A stretch of 64,000 nt of DNA from Prorocentrum cordatum (GCA_963575745.1 CAUYUJ010021058.1:1-64000); one strand, 5' to 3'. Shown: positions 1-11,300, counted from the first letter of the stretch. Notes: generated by a model not told the origin, from the sequence alone. A program made the numbers and translations.

Positions 1-1
1 G

Positions 2-331
2 GCAGGGCACGGGTGCCCAGACTGCGCTTGCCAGTGCCCAGCCTGCAACTGTGCTTTCACCAGCCCTGCGTGCCCCACCGTGCATTGCGGGCCGCACTAT
101 TCGTACGGGTGGATCGTGCTGCCCCTGTGCGTGGCCGTGGGCTTCGCGCTCGCCCAGCTGCCCGGCGCCTTGCACTTAGGCCGCTCGAGGAGCTCGCCGA
201 GTTGCCGTGCCGGGGCCGCATCGAGTGCGTGGGCGGCGATCAGGTCGCCCGAGGACGCCGCCCAGGGACTGGATCTACAGCGCGAGGCTCAGGAACAGCT
301 GCGGCAGGTGAGAGCTCGTCACTTGCAGTAA
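2..331 (+). pseudogene. Cys-rich ORF with membrane-like segment, 5' partial
   Basis: The frame is open from the window edge to a TAA at 329-331. It begins with a cluster of Cys-Pro pairs (CPDCACQCPACNC), then HCGPHYSYGW, then a hydrophobic stretch (IVLPLCVAVGFALAQL) that could span a membrane, then a charged tail. Cys-rich starts of this kind, placed ahead of the gag-like ORF, are something I associate with dinoflagellate retroelements. A splice-donor-like CAG|GTGAGA at 305-313 shortly before the stop would allow it to be joined to the next ORF. No enzymatic function is visible. The true start is outside the window. Confidence 0.45.
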
Positions 332-340
332 GATCGTTCC

Positions 341-1689
341 CATGGCGGTGAATGGCCTAGAGATTGCAGGCCTCGCAGAGGGGGACTTCTACCTGGTGCG
401 CTTTCAGGTGCCGGGGCCGCCTCTCTGGCATGAACGGTTGTGCGTTTACCTGCCTCAGCAGGCCGGCGCGGTGTGTGCTTGCTATACGCCAGACGGGGAC
501 AGCTAAGGACCTCGGGGCTGGCCGCGACGCCGCAGAGTGGTGCTTCCTGCCAGGCGGAGCTCAAGGAGGAGCGGCGCCGGCTGGGGCGGGAGGTGCTGGT
601 GTTCGCCTTTACCGCTTCCGCGCCATCCCGCTGGCCGCGGAGGTGGGCCAGGCGCGTGACCGAGCTGCTCAGCGGGCTGGCGCCGCCGCGCCGGGGCTGC
701 CACTGGCGCCGAACACGGTCGGCCGTGCTGGCGCACCGCCTGCTGGGGTCGGCATGCCAGGCGTGGCGCCCGCTGCCGCTGGCGCGGCCGCTGTGGCCGG
801 AGGCGCCGCCGCTGCTGGGGTTCCTGGGGCCCTCGCGCCTGTGCCCGCGGGTGCTGGCGTCGGAGGCGGGCTTGGGGCACTCGCCGCGGTGTTGGGACCT
901 GCTGGTGGCGTCGTGGCGCCGGGTGCTGGCCCTGGTGGCGCCCTGGTGGGGGCCGCCCCTGCGGCGCCGCTCGCTCCGGTCGCCCCCGTGGCGGGCGCCC
1001 TGGTGGCCGGCCTGGCGCCTGGCCCAGTGGCGCCGCCTGCGCCGCCGCCAGCTGGAGGTGGAGCTGGCATGGTCTCCCACTTGAGGGTGCACCCCATCGT
1101 GGTGGACACCATGGCGAGGCGACATTGTCCTTTCGCGGAGGCGCTGCCCATGCTGACGGAGACGCCCTGGGCCGACTGGCCGGTCAGAGGCCCTCGGACT
1201 TTGAAGTGGGTCTGTCACTTTCTAGCAGGCAACGGCGGCAGTCCCATCGCGCGCCACCATCGGTGGAAGACCGATTGCAGGTTGACAAACGAGGGCGGTG
1301 TTGAGGAGCACCTGCGAATCTGCACCGCCCTCGAGAATGCCGTTTGCTTCGACCAACTGAATGTGACAGAGATGGCCAGCTTCGAACTTCTCGGCAGGAG
1401 CCTGCAGATCATCGAGGAGAAGTATCGTGAGAGGACGGCAGGCGCTGCGGACCCCGTGCGCATGGATCAGCACCTGTACCTTGGGACTGGGCTGGTGCGC
1501 GGCAACTGCTGCGTGTGCCCGGCTTTGCAGGCATGGGTCAGCCAGGAAATCGGCTTCAGGAGCACGCGATTGACCTCGCGGAGAAGGAGAGAGGAAGGCC
1601 CGAGAAAGAAACGCGCCGCCGCCCAGACGCCACGAAGGCCCAAAGCGAGGCCAACGGGTCGTAGGGCGAAGAGCGGCGGCCGGCGATGA
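341..1689 (+). pseudogene. Gag-like ORF of retroelement 1, one frameshift
   Basis: Starts at ATG 341 (MAVNGLEIAGLAEGDFY) and contains the motif WHERL followed by TPDGDS, which I recognise as typical for the N-terminus of dinoflagellate retroelement gag-like proteins. The frame closes at a TAA at 506-508, but the homologous reading continues in the next forward frame (KDLGAGRD, then VRLYRFRAIPL), so one indel near 505 is inferred. A long Ala/Gly/Pro-rich linker follows at about 690-1070. The C-terminal domain (about 1195-1560) has the string FLAGNGGSP, then CFDQLNVTEMASFELLGR, and ends in a strongly basic tail that may bind nucleic acid. It should act as the structural/RNA-binding protein of the element. 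No Cys-His zinc knuckle is seen. Confidence 0.65.
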
Positions 1690-2049
1690 TGGTTAGCAGG
1701 CTGCCCGGCGGCGAGGACAGGGCCACCCCCGTCGGCCAATTTCAGGCCCCCCGCCCGGGCTTCGCCACCCCGGCGCTGCTTTTCCTGGCGATGCATGCGA
1801 CTCCTCTTCGGCTGGGCCTCTCCCTGATCCTCGGCAGCGTGACCTGTTCCCGCAGCCGCCGCTGACGCTCCGCTGCGGTGCAGGAGGGCCCGGGCCTGGG
1901 CGCAGCCGCGTCGTTGGCAGGCGACGCAGAGGAGTTCCAAGAAGATCGATTGGGGCGAACAGCTGCATATCGACCCTCCCCCAACTCTGCCTTTGTGCTT
2001 GCCCGATTTGCATGGGTTGCAAGTAGGAGCAGCAGCCGTCATCAGCTGG

Positions 2050-3400
2050 CAACGCTGGTCAGCGCGCGGCTCTGGCCCACGTCGAGTCGCAGTTCTTGCA
2101 ATTGGGTGGGCCCCCTGCGGACTCACCCGGAGGCGCGGGAGCCCTCGCCGAGCTCTGCGCCGCTGGCGGCCCGTATCACTCGGAGCCTTCCAGCACTCGC
2201 CCCTACGCCAAGGGAAACGTCTCCCTGCCCGATGGCGCTGGCAAGCCCGTGCCGTTGCTGGACTTCCTCGCCGAGGGCGACCGCAAGTGGCTGGGGCCTT
2301 CTTGCGGCGATCTGATCAGACCGGAGAGCGAGGCCCTCTCGCTTGTGGCGGAGGCCTGCCCGCGCGGCCCCTACACGGATAGGGCACTGACGGGCAGGCC
2401 TTTCTGTTACGCTGACTTTTTAAAGGACCTCGCTCAGAGGAACATGATTTCTTTTAGGCGCTCTTGCACAGCTCGCGCCAGGGTGGGCATCTTCTTCGTA
2501 GCTAAGAAGTCAGGAGCTTTGCTTTTAATCTTCGATACCAGGCAGGTAAACTGTTTTTTTTCTCCGGGGCCCTTTTTCCACGAGACTCCCCGCCTCTTCA
2601 GCCCTCAGTTCCGTCGAGCCGGGTTCCGAGGGCATGTACGTCTCCGGCGGGGACATCGACAAGTGCTTCTACCGCATTGGCCTACCCAGCGAGCTGTGTG
2701 AGTACTTTCCGTTGCCTGACATCGCGGCGGGGTATCTTGGGCTTTCCACGTGCGAGGGGCGCGCGGTGAGCCCCAGAGATTCGCTCACGCCGGTGCTCTC
2801 GGCGCTTCCCATGGGATGGTCGTGGGCTATGCATCTCGTTCAGACTGTGCTCGTCAACAGCTCGGTGGTGTCTGGGTTCCCTCAGCCTCAGATGATCCTT
2901 GACGGGGAGCCCGGTAAGGAGTTGAAGGATGAGGAGTCGTGCGTCGTCGCGGGGTACGTCGACAAGTTTTTCGTGTTCAGCCGCTCGGCTTCGAGGGCCC
3001 AGGCGGGCCGTGACGCCATCGCTAAGCACCTCACAACTTTGGGGCTCCTGGTCCACGAGATGTCGGACGCGTCCAATGACGCCGAGTTCTTGGGTGTCGA
3101 GCTCGTGGGCGGTCGGAGGCTCTCGATTCGGCGTCATAACGTATGGCGACTCAGACGGGCTCTTGACATCGTCATTCGGAAACGGGTGGCTAGTGGGAAG
3201 TTGGTGGAGATCCTCTTGGGGCACCTTACGTGGGCCGGTCTCGTTCGTCGCGAATGTCTGGCTCTGTTCTCAGATGTGTACGCTTTCCAGCATAGTGCAG
3301 GCCCCAGGCCGACGCGGCTTTGGCCTGGAGTGTTGCGCGAGCTGAGCTGGATCAGAGGTATGCTGCCGCTCCTTGCTGCCGACCTGTCGGCGCCGTGGAG
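2050..3400 (+). pseudogene. Reverse transcriptase domain of retroelement 1
   Basis: The N-terminal and finger part reads in frame 2 (2096-2630: LPDGAGKPVPLLDFL, then TGRPFCYADFLKDL, then GIFFVAKKSGALLLIFDTRQVN). The palm reads in frame 3 from 2634: motif A is GGDIDKCFY, motif B LPMGWSWA at about 2803-2829, and motif C AGYVDKFFVF with YVDK at 2955-2966. Standard RTs have YxDD, and many relatives in dinoflagellates have YVDN or YCDN; Lys in the last position is unusual and may be inactivating. The thumb-like segment (WRLRRALDIVIRKR...LLGHLTWAGLVRRE) is intact. One frameshift at about 2630 separates fingers and palm. It would copy element RNA into DNA. Confidence 0.8.
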
Positions 3401-4095
3401 CCCACGAGTTCTGGCATCGGACGCCTCCGAGTATGGGCTCGGTATCCGTTCGCGCCTGCTGGATCCGGACACCGTGGGCTCGATTGGGCGCTGTTCGGAG
3501 AGGTGGCGCTTCAAGGTGGAGGGCTGTGCACGCGCTAGACACTCTGCCCTTCGCGGATCTCCTCCTCCTCCTGTGGGTGATACTTCGGCTTCTACATTGA
3601 TGACTAGTAACATTGACGATTTTGAGATCTCCGTGAACCCTGGGGCTAACCTCCCGGACCTGCCCTCCAAGGCCTCGGTGGACCCCATTTACATCCTACA
3701 GTGGGCTTGAGCTTTCAACGAGGTCCCCGAGTGGATCTTCAAGGCGGAGTCTTGGTCTACCATCTTGGCTGCTAAGGTCTTGGGCGAAGCTAGCATCCTT
3801 TGCCTGGAGGGCGACGCTTTGCTGCTTGCTGTGAAACACCTGCTCCGAAGCTGTAGCAACTTTGGCACCCGCTGTCTCGTGTTTGTGGACAATCTTCCTT
3901 TGGCCCTCGCCATGGCAAAGGGCAGAGCGAATACCGTCCATCTCCAACGCGTACTTCGCAAGCTTTGTTGTCTCAGTCTTTGTTCGGGTACCAGATTTGT
4001 CAGCAGGTGGATCCCTTCAGAATGGAACGTCGCTGATGTCCCGCCCCGTGGCCATTTGGGCTGGTTCCCAGGTGGCCACGTGCCCTCTGTGCCGC
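3401..4095 (+). pseudogene. RNase H domain of retroelement 1, in-frame TGA
   Basis: Follows the RT in frame 3. The first catalytic Asp is in ASDASEYGLGI (about 3415), the Glu-containing helix in EASILCLEGDALLLAVKH, the second Asp in LVFVDNLPLALAMAKGRA (about 3880-3920), and the terminal Asp in RWIPSEWNVADVPPRG (about 4010-4050). A TGA at 3708-3710 interrupts the frame between QWA and AFNEVPEWIF, where homologous protein clearly continues. The domain removes the RNA strand of the hybrid during reverse transcription. The segment at 3540-3640 is not convincing protein and may contain a small rearrangement. Confidence 0.72.
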
Positions 4096-4245
4096 GCTTC
4101 TCGCGAGAGGCGCATGGGCAGGGCCCTGCGGCGGCCGAGCGCGGCTCCTCTGCCCCAGCCTCGCCTGCCGCGCTGCCGAGCGCCCGCGGCGCTTGCGGTG
4201 GAGAGGAGCCGCGCGGCTCGCGAGGCGGTCGCGGCGCAGCCGAGT

Positions 4246-5331
4246 CTTGGCGGGCTGAGCGCGCTGGAGCGGCTTGCGATCCGGCCTTCCACGGAAGCCC
4301 TGTACGCCTCGGTGCTGAAGCGCTTCGTGGACTTCTGCCAGCAGGAGGGCCTCTCGTGGACGGACACCGGCTCCCTGGACGCGGCGCTGGTGTCCTTCCT
4401 CAACCACCTGTTCTTGCTGGGCTTGGGGCCGGACGTGGGCTCGCAGACCCTGTCGGCACTGGGTCACTGGCTGCCGGAGCTGAGGCGCTCCACACGCGCG
4501 CTGCTGCCGCGGGCCGCCAGGTGCTGCGCAGCCTGGCGCCGGAGGGTGCCGGCTCAGACGCGGCTGCCGATGCCGCGGGCGGTTGCGGGTGCCATCGCAG
4601 GCCTCTTCATTCACTGGGGCCTTCCGCGGGCGGGGCTTCTCCTGCTGCTAGCGCTGGTCGCTTATCTGAGGCCGCGCGAGCTCACCAGGCTGAGAGCCCG
4701 ACACGTCGTGCCGCTGGTGGCCTCAGCAGGGGCAGCTTACTCCGCGCGGGGCCTGCTGCTGGGCGACATGGCCACCCTGCAGCCAGGCAAGACGGGGGTC
4801 TGGGACGAGTCGGTGCTGCTGGACATGGACCCCTGGATCCTGAGGCCGCTGGCTGCCCTGAAGGGCTCGCTCGCCCCCGACGCGCTGCTTTGCGACCTGT
4901 GCCCGGCGGACCTGAAGGCGCGCTTCGAGACGCGCCGCGCTGCAGCTCGGCCTAGCCCCTTTGCGGCCGAGCCTGCACCAGCTGCGGCACGGCGGCGCCT
5001 CCGAGGACCTGGCTCTGCAGCGCAGACCACTGGCCGCCGCGCAGAGGCGAGGCCGTTGGCAGAGCGAGACCTCGCTCCGCAGGTACAGCAAGGAGTCAAA
5101 GCTGCTGGATATCCTCAACCTCGTGAGCCCCGAGGCGGTGTCTTTCGGCCAGTCGGTGGTGGACAACCTCGAGGCTGCCTTGCTGCACGGTCTGGCCGAC
5201 CCCAGGAGTCGCATCGTGCGGGGGCCCGCCGTGGACGCCCTGCTCCTCAGGGGAACGCCAGCGCCGCTCGCGAAGGGCTCGACCGCGCGGGCAGGCGGGC
5301 AGCCGCTGCTGAGGCGGCCGCGCCGTTGACC
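4246..5331 (+). pseudogene. Tyrosine recombinase domain of retroelement 1
   Basis: The core-binding part starts at about 4246 in frame 1 (LSALERLAIRPSTEALYASVLKR, then FVDFCQQEG). Box I with its catalytic Arg is in AYLRPRELTRL at about 4660-4690. A frameshift near 4950 moves the rest to frame 2, where box II is HQLRHGG (His codon 4976-4978, Arg codon 4985-4987) and the nucleophile lies in GRWQSETSLRRYSKE (Tyr codon 5084-5086). So the Arg, His-x-x-Arg and Tyr of the phage-integrase fold are all present. The frame 2 reading stops at 5329. This enzyme would insert a circular or linear DNA copy without target-site duplication. Confidence 0.78.
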
Positions 5332-6166
5332 GCCTCCGACGGCGACGTCACTCGGCACCTGCACCGCCGCTTTGCGGCCGAGATCCAGCGGCCAGGCCGG
5401 CAAAAGCGCATCCTGCCTCACCGCTGCTTCTTAGAGCTCTTCGGTGGGTCAGGCTCTCTGGCTCAGGCTTTCAGGCGGCGAGGCGGCGCCGCCCTTTCCC
5501 TGGACTGGGCTCACGGTGCCGTAGAGGATCATTTACGGCCAGCCTTTCTCAGAGTCGTCAAAGGTTGGATTACCTCGAATGCGCTGTATGGTGTGTGTTT
5601 TGGGAACGCCTTGCACGTCCTGGTCTCGCGCCGTTCGGATTGGTCTTCGCACCTCTCGTGAGCCCATGGGCGCGCCTGACCTGTCAGAGCGCCACCGGCG
5701 CATGGTTGACATCGGCAACGCGTCTCTGACCTTCACAGTTGCCATCATTCACCTTTGTCGTAAGCATGGCATTCCTGTTGGCTTGGAGAATCCTCGCTCC
5801 TCAATCCTGTGGCTCGCGCCGCCCCTTGCCTCTCTCCTCAATGCCGAGGACTGTCGGATCCACCATTTCGACCAATGCGCTTTTGGTTCCTCTTGGAAGA
5901 AGACTACTACCGTGGCGCTGTGGGGCGCTGGTCTCTGTGATGATCTTTGTCGGGCTTGCGGTGGCCGCCGAGGAATTTGTGGGCACACCAAGCGCCCGCA
6001 TGTGATCCTTGTAGGTCGAGATCCCGGGGCCCCTGCAAAGCGCACGGCCCTCGCGGCCGCGCACCCCAAGAAGATGGCTGCTGCTGTGGCCCAGCACTTG
6101 CTTGAGGTTGCCCAGAACCTGGAGTCCTCCAAGTCGTTCGGAAAGGCGTGGGAGTTGGCGGCCTGA
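5332..6166 (+). pseudogene. C5-cytosine-methyltransferase-like domain at the 3' end of retroelement 1
   Basis: Frame 1 gives a SAM-binding motif I (LELFGGSGSLAQAFRRRG, from 5431). Frame 2, entered near 5600, gives motif IV with a Pro-Cys pair in GTPCTSWSRA (5603-5632; PC at 5609-5614) and motif VI as GLENPRSSILW (about 5780-5810). These three match the order expected of C5-cytosine methyltransferases, not the DPPY type of adenine enzymes usual in classical DIRS elements. A Cys-rich segment (CDDLCRACGGRRGICGH) lies downstream and could bind zinc. The ORF ends with TGA at 6164-6166. C5-methyltransferase domains inside eukaryotic retrotransposons, including dinoflagellate ones, have been reported; assignment of this copy is by motif only. 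Confidence 0.62.
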
Positions 6167-6401
6167 CGGCCATTTCACCACTCGGGAGATTGGGGGCGGG
6201 TTTGGCGTCCAGATCGCCAGCCTGCTGGCCTCTTCTCTTGCCGGTGGTCGAACAGCGTCGACTTCGCCATCGCCGCAGTGTCTTTATAAAAAGGTTGGGG
6301 CCCCAAGTGAACCTCGCACCATAGCTTGTAGTCCTTGGGGTGTCTCGTTGGGTCCCGAGCTTTCTCAGTCTCCAGCCTGGCGTCGCGGAGCGTTTCTGGT
6401 G

Positions 6402-6435
<34 letters not shown>

Positions 6436-7380
6436 TCTCCTCTTCCTATATTTTTATAAGCCCGGGCGGGGGGAAAACCCGTCACCCCCCCCCAAAAAAA
6501 AAACCGGACTCGCGGGATTTGGGGTTTTGGGACCCTCCGGACGGGCCTCGAAGCGGCCCCCTTGGCCTCGCAGGGCGTTTTGCCAAGCCTTCCCAGCAAA
6601 CCTAGGGCGATCAGGGGGGTCATCGGAGACGTCTCAGAGACCCCCATGACAGCGCAAGAGCGCTCCAAGAGTGACCGACGTGACCTCAAGATGGCCCAAG
6701 AGGCCTCCAGGACGGCCCCAAAGAGGCCTCCAAGAGCACTCCCACGAGGCAAAAATCATTGATTTTCTGCTGATTGTTGGTGAATTTTGGGGTTCTCCTC
6801 TTTTCGGCTTCCCGACGCTCCAAGACGGCGGTCTTCTGGGCGTCCGAAGCCGCCTGGGAGGCTCCAAAATCGCCCCACAACCATCCGAAAAGGCTTCCAT
6901 GCAGTCCAAGAGAACCCCAAAACGGCACAACACGGGTCCAAGATGGCTCTCAGAGAGCCCCATGGCGGCCCAAGATGGCCCCAAGACACCCTCCGAAGCA
7001 TTCCACATTGTGATCCGGACGTTCAGGGAGACCGTGGTTGGAGGCAGGGTGGCCCGAGGAAGCCCCCAGAGGCCCCCAGAATACGCCCAGGAGGCCTCCA
7101 GAAGGTCTGAAGAAAGCCTGAACCATTTTTTTGTTGGCCCCCAGAGGCTCTCCCGGGAGGAGCCGCCGCATAAAAAGCTGAGGAGGATAGGGAGAATGCG
7201 CAGGGTATGGCGAACATGAGGAAAAGAAGCATGGAGGAAGGATAACGAGTAACATTATCATACCAGCGATGCCGGAAAAGGCAACAAGGAGTTATCGCTA
7301 AATTGTCGGCTTGACCTTCCTGCCATTTCCGCATGCGTACCAAACTTCAAGGACAAGGTGCATGGCGCGAAGCGCCACTG
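6167..7380. repeat. Non-coding tail, (TA)n and degenerate CCAAGATGGCC-type repeats
   Basis: 6167-6402 is unrecognised and may be the 3' flank of retroelement 1. A (TA)n tract runs 6403-6434. From about 6640 to 7100 the sequence is a degenerate succession of CCAAGATGGCC and CCAAGAGGCC units about 10-12 bp apart; this is the reverse-complement sense of the CTCTTGGGGCC repeat seen throughout the window. No gene is supported. Confidence 0.6.
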
Positions 7381-7418
7381 TATATATACATATACATATA
7401 TATATATATATATACACA
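7381..7418. repeat. (TA/TACA)n microsatellite
   Basis: Alternating TA with some TACA steps. 7419-7670 after it shows nothing I can identify. Confidence 0.9.
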
Positions 7419-7672
7419 CGCCTGCCCAGGCCGGCCCTGGCATGCGTCAGGGGAGGGCGAGTTGGGACAACGGTAGTGTGCTTTCGGGGGGCCCCTCGTC
7501 GCCACGGCTGGACGCAGCTCGGAGAACTGGTGCGTTTGGGCCCGAGGAGGGGTCCCGGGACCGAGCTTGAGCTGCTGTTGTCTCAAGTCGTCCTGCTCCC
7601 CATGAGCACTCCTGCCCTGGCCACGGGCAGGCGTGGGCACCTATCCAGGGCCCAGGATCGAGGCATCGCTCG

Positions 7673-7868
7673 GGCCTCCCAAACGGGGTCCGAGCAGACG
7701 GGGTCAGAGGATTGCGGCGCATCGCTGATGCAGCGGCGACGCAGCTCGACGTGGGGGCCGATTTTCTCCACGCCGACGTCGCCGATGCATCCCTGATGCA
7801 TCGGCGACACGGCGCGACGCTCTGCCCCCCATCTGCCTGGACCCCAGCCGAGAGGCCCCCGCGCACGC
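7673..7868. mobile_element. TIR element family C, degenerate copy
   Basis: The left end (GCCTCCCAAACGGGGTCCGAG) and right end (CTGGACCCCAGCCGAGAGG) are an imperfect inverted pair. The core holds the palindromic GATGCATCGGCGA-type motifs shared with copies at 15846, 36971 and 38330. Non-autonomous; no coding frame inside is credible. Confidence 0.5.
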
Positions 7869-7979
7869 CCTCCTGCGCTGGCCAGGCAGGCGTCTGCACC
7901 GATCCTGGGCCCAGGAGCGGCCCGGCCAGGACCTCGGCCCGCGTCTGTCAAGGGAGGAAAAACCACCCAGACCGGACAA

Positions 7980-8271
7980 TCGGCGTTTAGTTTACTAAAC
8001 GGCCCTGGGCGTTTACTAAACAGCCTTGCCCTGATCGAGTCCTTCTTTGGGCGCGTTTACCAAAGGCCTCGCGTGTCGGGGTGGTTATCATCGGGGTGGA
8101 TGTTCTGCCTTCTAGTCTGGCGGGCGCCCTCCGAGAGGAGTGTGCCGGCGCGCGGCGGCAGCTCGAGGAGGAGCCCCTGCGGCACCGCTAGGGAGCAGAG
8201 GGGTCCCGAGGAGCAGCGGGTGCCGAGGCTGTGCGCTGTCCTCGGGCCCTCGGGGGCCCCCCCAACGGGCC
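7980..8271. other. Short inverted GTTTAC...GTAAAC motifs and an isolated coding-like stretch
   Basis: 7987-8070 contains repeated TTTACTAAAC-type motifs. 8127-8193 reads as a helix-forming peptide (ALREECAGARRQLEEEP) in GC-ending codons before a stop; it could be an exon of a coiled-coil protein but no splice sites are convincing. Confidence 0.25.
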
Positions 8272-8715
8272 CCTCCTCCTGCTCCTCCTCCTCCTCCTCC
8301 TCCTCCTCCTCCTTCTCCTCCTCCTCGCTCCTCCTCATCCTCCTCCTCCTCCTCCTCCTCCTCCTCCTCCTCCTCCTCCCTCCTCTCCTCCTCCTCCCTC
8401 CTCTCTTCCTCCTCCTCCTCTCCTCCTGCTCCTCCTCACTCCTCCTCCTCCTCCCCTCCTCCCTCCTCCTCCTCCTCCTCCTCCTCCTCCTCCTCCTCCT
8501 CCTCGCTCCTCCTCCTCTTCCTCTCCTGCCTCCTCCTCCCTCCTCCTCCTCCTCCTCCTCCTCCTCCTCCTCCTCTCCTCTCCTCTCCTCCTCCTCCTCC
8601 TTCCTCCTCCCCCTCCTCCAACCCTCCTCCACCCTCCTCCACCCTCCTCCACCCTCTTCCTCCCTCCTCCTCTTCCTCCTCCTCCTCCTCCTCCTCATTC
8701 TCCTCCTCCTCCTCC
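8272..8715. repeat. (TCC)n microsatellite
   Basis: About 440 bp of almost pure TCC with occasional CTCC interruptions. Both strands are open in several frames only because of the repeat. 8716-9170 downstream is unrecognised. Confidence 0.95.
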
Positions 8716-9170
8716 GGGACAAAGAGCGTGCCTCTCGAAGAGCAAAAGATAGCATGAGCGCGAACTCTCTCGTACCTCCGCGCGGACCTCCGAAAGATGA
8801 CGCTTGTGCAGCCTGCTGTTTCCCTAGTCCTGGGGGAAGTCCCCAGGGTCCAGGACCCGTTCCCCTCAGGGTCCTTCGCTTTCATGCCAATCGTCGGCAG
8901 TCGGGCGGAAGGCCGAGGGTGGCGATGCCCAGGGGATCTGGATCGCATGGCGCTTGAGCGCCGTTTCCTCCGGACACCTCGGCACGGTGTCTGCGAGTGG
9001 TCGTGTGTTTTCCAGAAGTGTTGCAGTGCGATTCCATGGTGCAGATCTGCCCCAGCGTGCCCCGAGTGCACGCGAATCAGATGTGCCGATTCACGTGCGA
9101 GTGCAGACCTCGTCGCCTCCGAACGACGGCGGTAAGATCCTGTGCCCCCTTGCCCTCCCTCCAGTGCGAG

Positions 9171-9351
9171 TTCCTCCTCGCGCTCCTCCTGCTCCTCCTG
9201 CTCCTCCTCCTCCTCCTCCTCCTCCTCCTCCTCCTCCTCCTCCTCCTCCTCCACCCTCCCCCTCCCCCCCTCCTCCTCCTCCTCCTCCTCCTCCTTCTCC
9301 TCCTCCTCCTCCTCCTCCTCCTCCTCCTCCTCCTCCTCCTCCTCCTCTTCC
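9171..9351. repeat. (CTC)n microsatellite
   Basis: A second pyrimidine-strand CTC tract. A short (GAG)n in the opposite sense follows at 9462-9489, so the two can pair as a foldback. 9490-10010 is otherwise unrecognised. Confidence 0.93.
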
Positions 9352-10010
9352 CTGCGCGGCCATGCGAGTATGGGTGGCACTCGAACTCTCATCGTTCTCC
9401 CGCATCCCCTCCTGCTCCGCCGTGGTGCCCCCGCCCCCGCCCCCCCGCACGATGAAGAGAGGGAGGAGGAGGAGGAGGAGGAGGAGGAGTGAGGGAGGGA
9501 ATGGCTGCAGCCTCTGCCCTGACCTCTGCTCGCTGCCCAGCTGCGCCCAGCTGCTCCAGGCCAATCCGCCGACTACGCTGAGATAAGGAGTGGCTTGCCG
9601 CTCCGTAGTGAAGCATTTTCGTGGTGGTTCCTCCAGCGCTCCTCGTGTACAAAGGCGCTCTGGGAGCAGAAAATGGGGGCTCCGTTCTGCACCCTACGGT
9701 TGTCACGGCAGCAGATTGACCGCACCCAAGCCCAGACCAGGTGACCAGATCTTGCTCCACACGGGCCGCAGAAACGATGACCGCTAGATATTCCAGAACT
9801 CTTGAAACACATCCTGAGCCAACGCTTCATGACATCTGTCTCGATCCAAACAATTATCCCGGCAAAGCAACCTAACAGCGATGTGTAGGAGCATAACTAG
9901 AAGCATTCCCCTTAAGATTCAGATGAGAATCCAGTTGTAGAATTCTGCTGCTCTCGCAGTCGTAGTCGCATTCGCGATGACAGTCGCAGTGGCAACGGCA
10001 GTCACAGTCA

Positions 10011-11300
10011 CAGCCTCAGCCTCAGCCTGCCTCAGCCTCAGCCTCAGCCTGCCTCACTCAGCCTGCCTCCAGCCTCAGCCTCAGCCTGCTTCAGCCTCAG
10101 CCTCAGTCTGCTTCAGCCTCCTCAGCCTCAGCCTCATCCTCACCCTGTATCAGCCTCAGCCTCAGCCTCAGCCTGCCTCAGCATCACCTGCCTCAGCCTC
10201 AGCCTCAGCCTCAGCCTCAGCCTCAGCCTGCTTCAGCCTCAACTCAGTCTGCCTTCAGCCTCGGCCTCAGCCTCAGCCTGCCTCAGCCTCACCCTGTATC
10301 AGCCTCAGCCTCAGCCTCAGCCTGCCTCAGCATCAGCCTGCCTCAGCCTCAGCCTCAGCCTGCCTCAGCCTCAGCCTCAGCCTGCTTCAGCCTCAGCCTC
10401 AGTCTGCCTTCAGCCTCGGCCTCAGCCTCAGCCTGCCTCAGCCTCAGCCTGCATCAGCCTCAGCCTCAGCCTCAGCCTGCCTCAGCATCAGCCTGCCTCA
10501 GCCTCAGCCTCAGCCTGCCTCAGCCTCAGCCTCAGCCTGCTTCAGCCTCAGCCTCAGTCTGCCTTCAGCCTCGGCCTCAGCCTCAGCCTGCCTCAGCCTC
10601 AGCCTGCATCAGCCTCAGCCTCAGCCTCAGCCTGCCTCAGCATCAGCCTCAGCCTCAGCCTCAGCCTCAGCCTCAGCCTGCCTCTGCCTCAGCCTCAGCC
10701 TGCTTCAGCCTCAGCCTCAGTCTGCCGTCGGCCTCGGCCTCAGCCTCAGCCTGCCTCAGCCTCAGCCTGCATCAGCCTCAGCCTCAGCCTCAGCCTGCCT
10801 CAGCATCAGCCTGCCTCAGCCTCAGCCTCAGCCTGCCTCAGCCTCAGCCTCAGTCTGCTTCAGCCTCAGCCTCAGTCTGCCTTCAGCCTCGGCCTCAGCC
10901 TCAGCCTGCCTCAGCCTCAGCCTGCATCAGCCTCAGCCTCAGCCTCAGCCTGCCTCAGCATCAGCCTGCCTCAGCCTCAGCCTCAGCCTGCCTCAGCCTC
11001 AGCCTCAGCCTGCTTCAGTCCTCAGCCTCAGTCTGCCTTCAGCCTCGGCCTCAGCCTCAGCCTGCCTCAGCCTCAGCCTGCATCAGCCTCAGCCTCAGCC
11101 TCAGCCTGCCTCAGCATCAGCCTGCCTCAGCCTCAGCCTCAGCCTGCCTCAGCCTCAGCCTCAGCCTCAGCCTGCTTCAGCCTCAGCCTCAGTCTGCCTT
11201 CAGCCTCGGCCTCAGCCTCAGCCTGCCTCAGCCTCAGCCTCAGCCTGCCTCAGCATCAGCCTGCCTCAGCCTCAGCTTCAGCCTGCCTCAGCCTCAGCCT
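10011..11300. repeat. CAGCCT satellite with higher-order structure
   Basis: About 1.3 kb built from the hexamer CAGCCT, with variants CTGCCT, CAGCAT, CGGCCT and CAGTCT recurring in the same order about every 150 bp, so the array is organised as higher-order units. The long frame through it is the repeat itself (alternating Ala-Ser and Pro-Gln) and is not annotated as a gene. Confidence 0.95.

Larger units (their letters stand above)
2..6166 (+). mobile_element. Decayed retroelement 1: gag-like, RT, RNase H, tyrosine recombinase, C5-MTase-like
   Basis: Five domains follow each other on one strand in the order gag-like, reverse transcriptase, RNase H, tyrosine recombinase, cytosine-methyltransferase-like. 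Each is recognisable but they sit in different frames, so the element is dead in its present form or carries several sequence errors. The use of a tyrosine recombinase instead of a DDE integrase is the DIRS-like strategy. I see no long terminal repeats, and the left end may lie outside the window. The right end is not defined; after the last stop there is plain sequence up to a (TA)n tract at 6403. The domain order is read directly; the element classification is inference. Confidence 0.8.

Noticed and set aside
4048-4066. CCGTGGCCATTTGGGCTGG resembles the spliced leader (15 of 17 bases)
   Set aside because: It lies inside the conserved RNase H end of retroelement 1 (ADVPPRGHLGWFP), which explains the bases, and no gene start follows.
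7987-8070. TTTAG-like motifs as telomere repeats
   Set aside because: Only isolated TTTACTAAAC motifs, not tandem TTTAGGG units.
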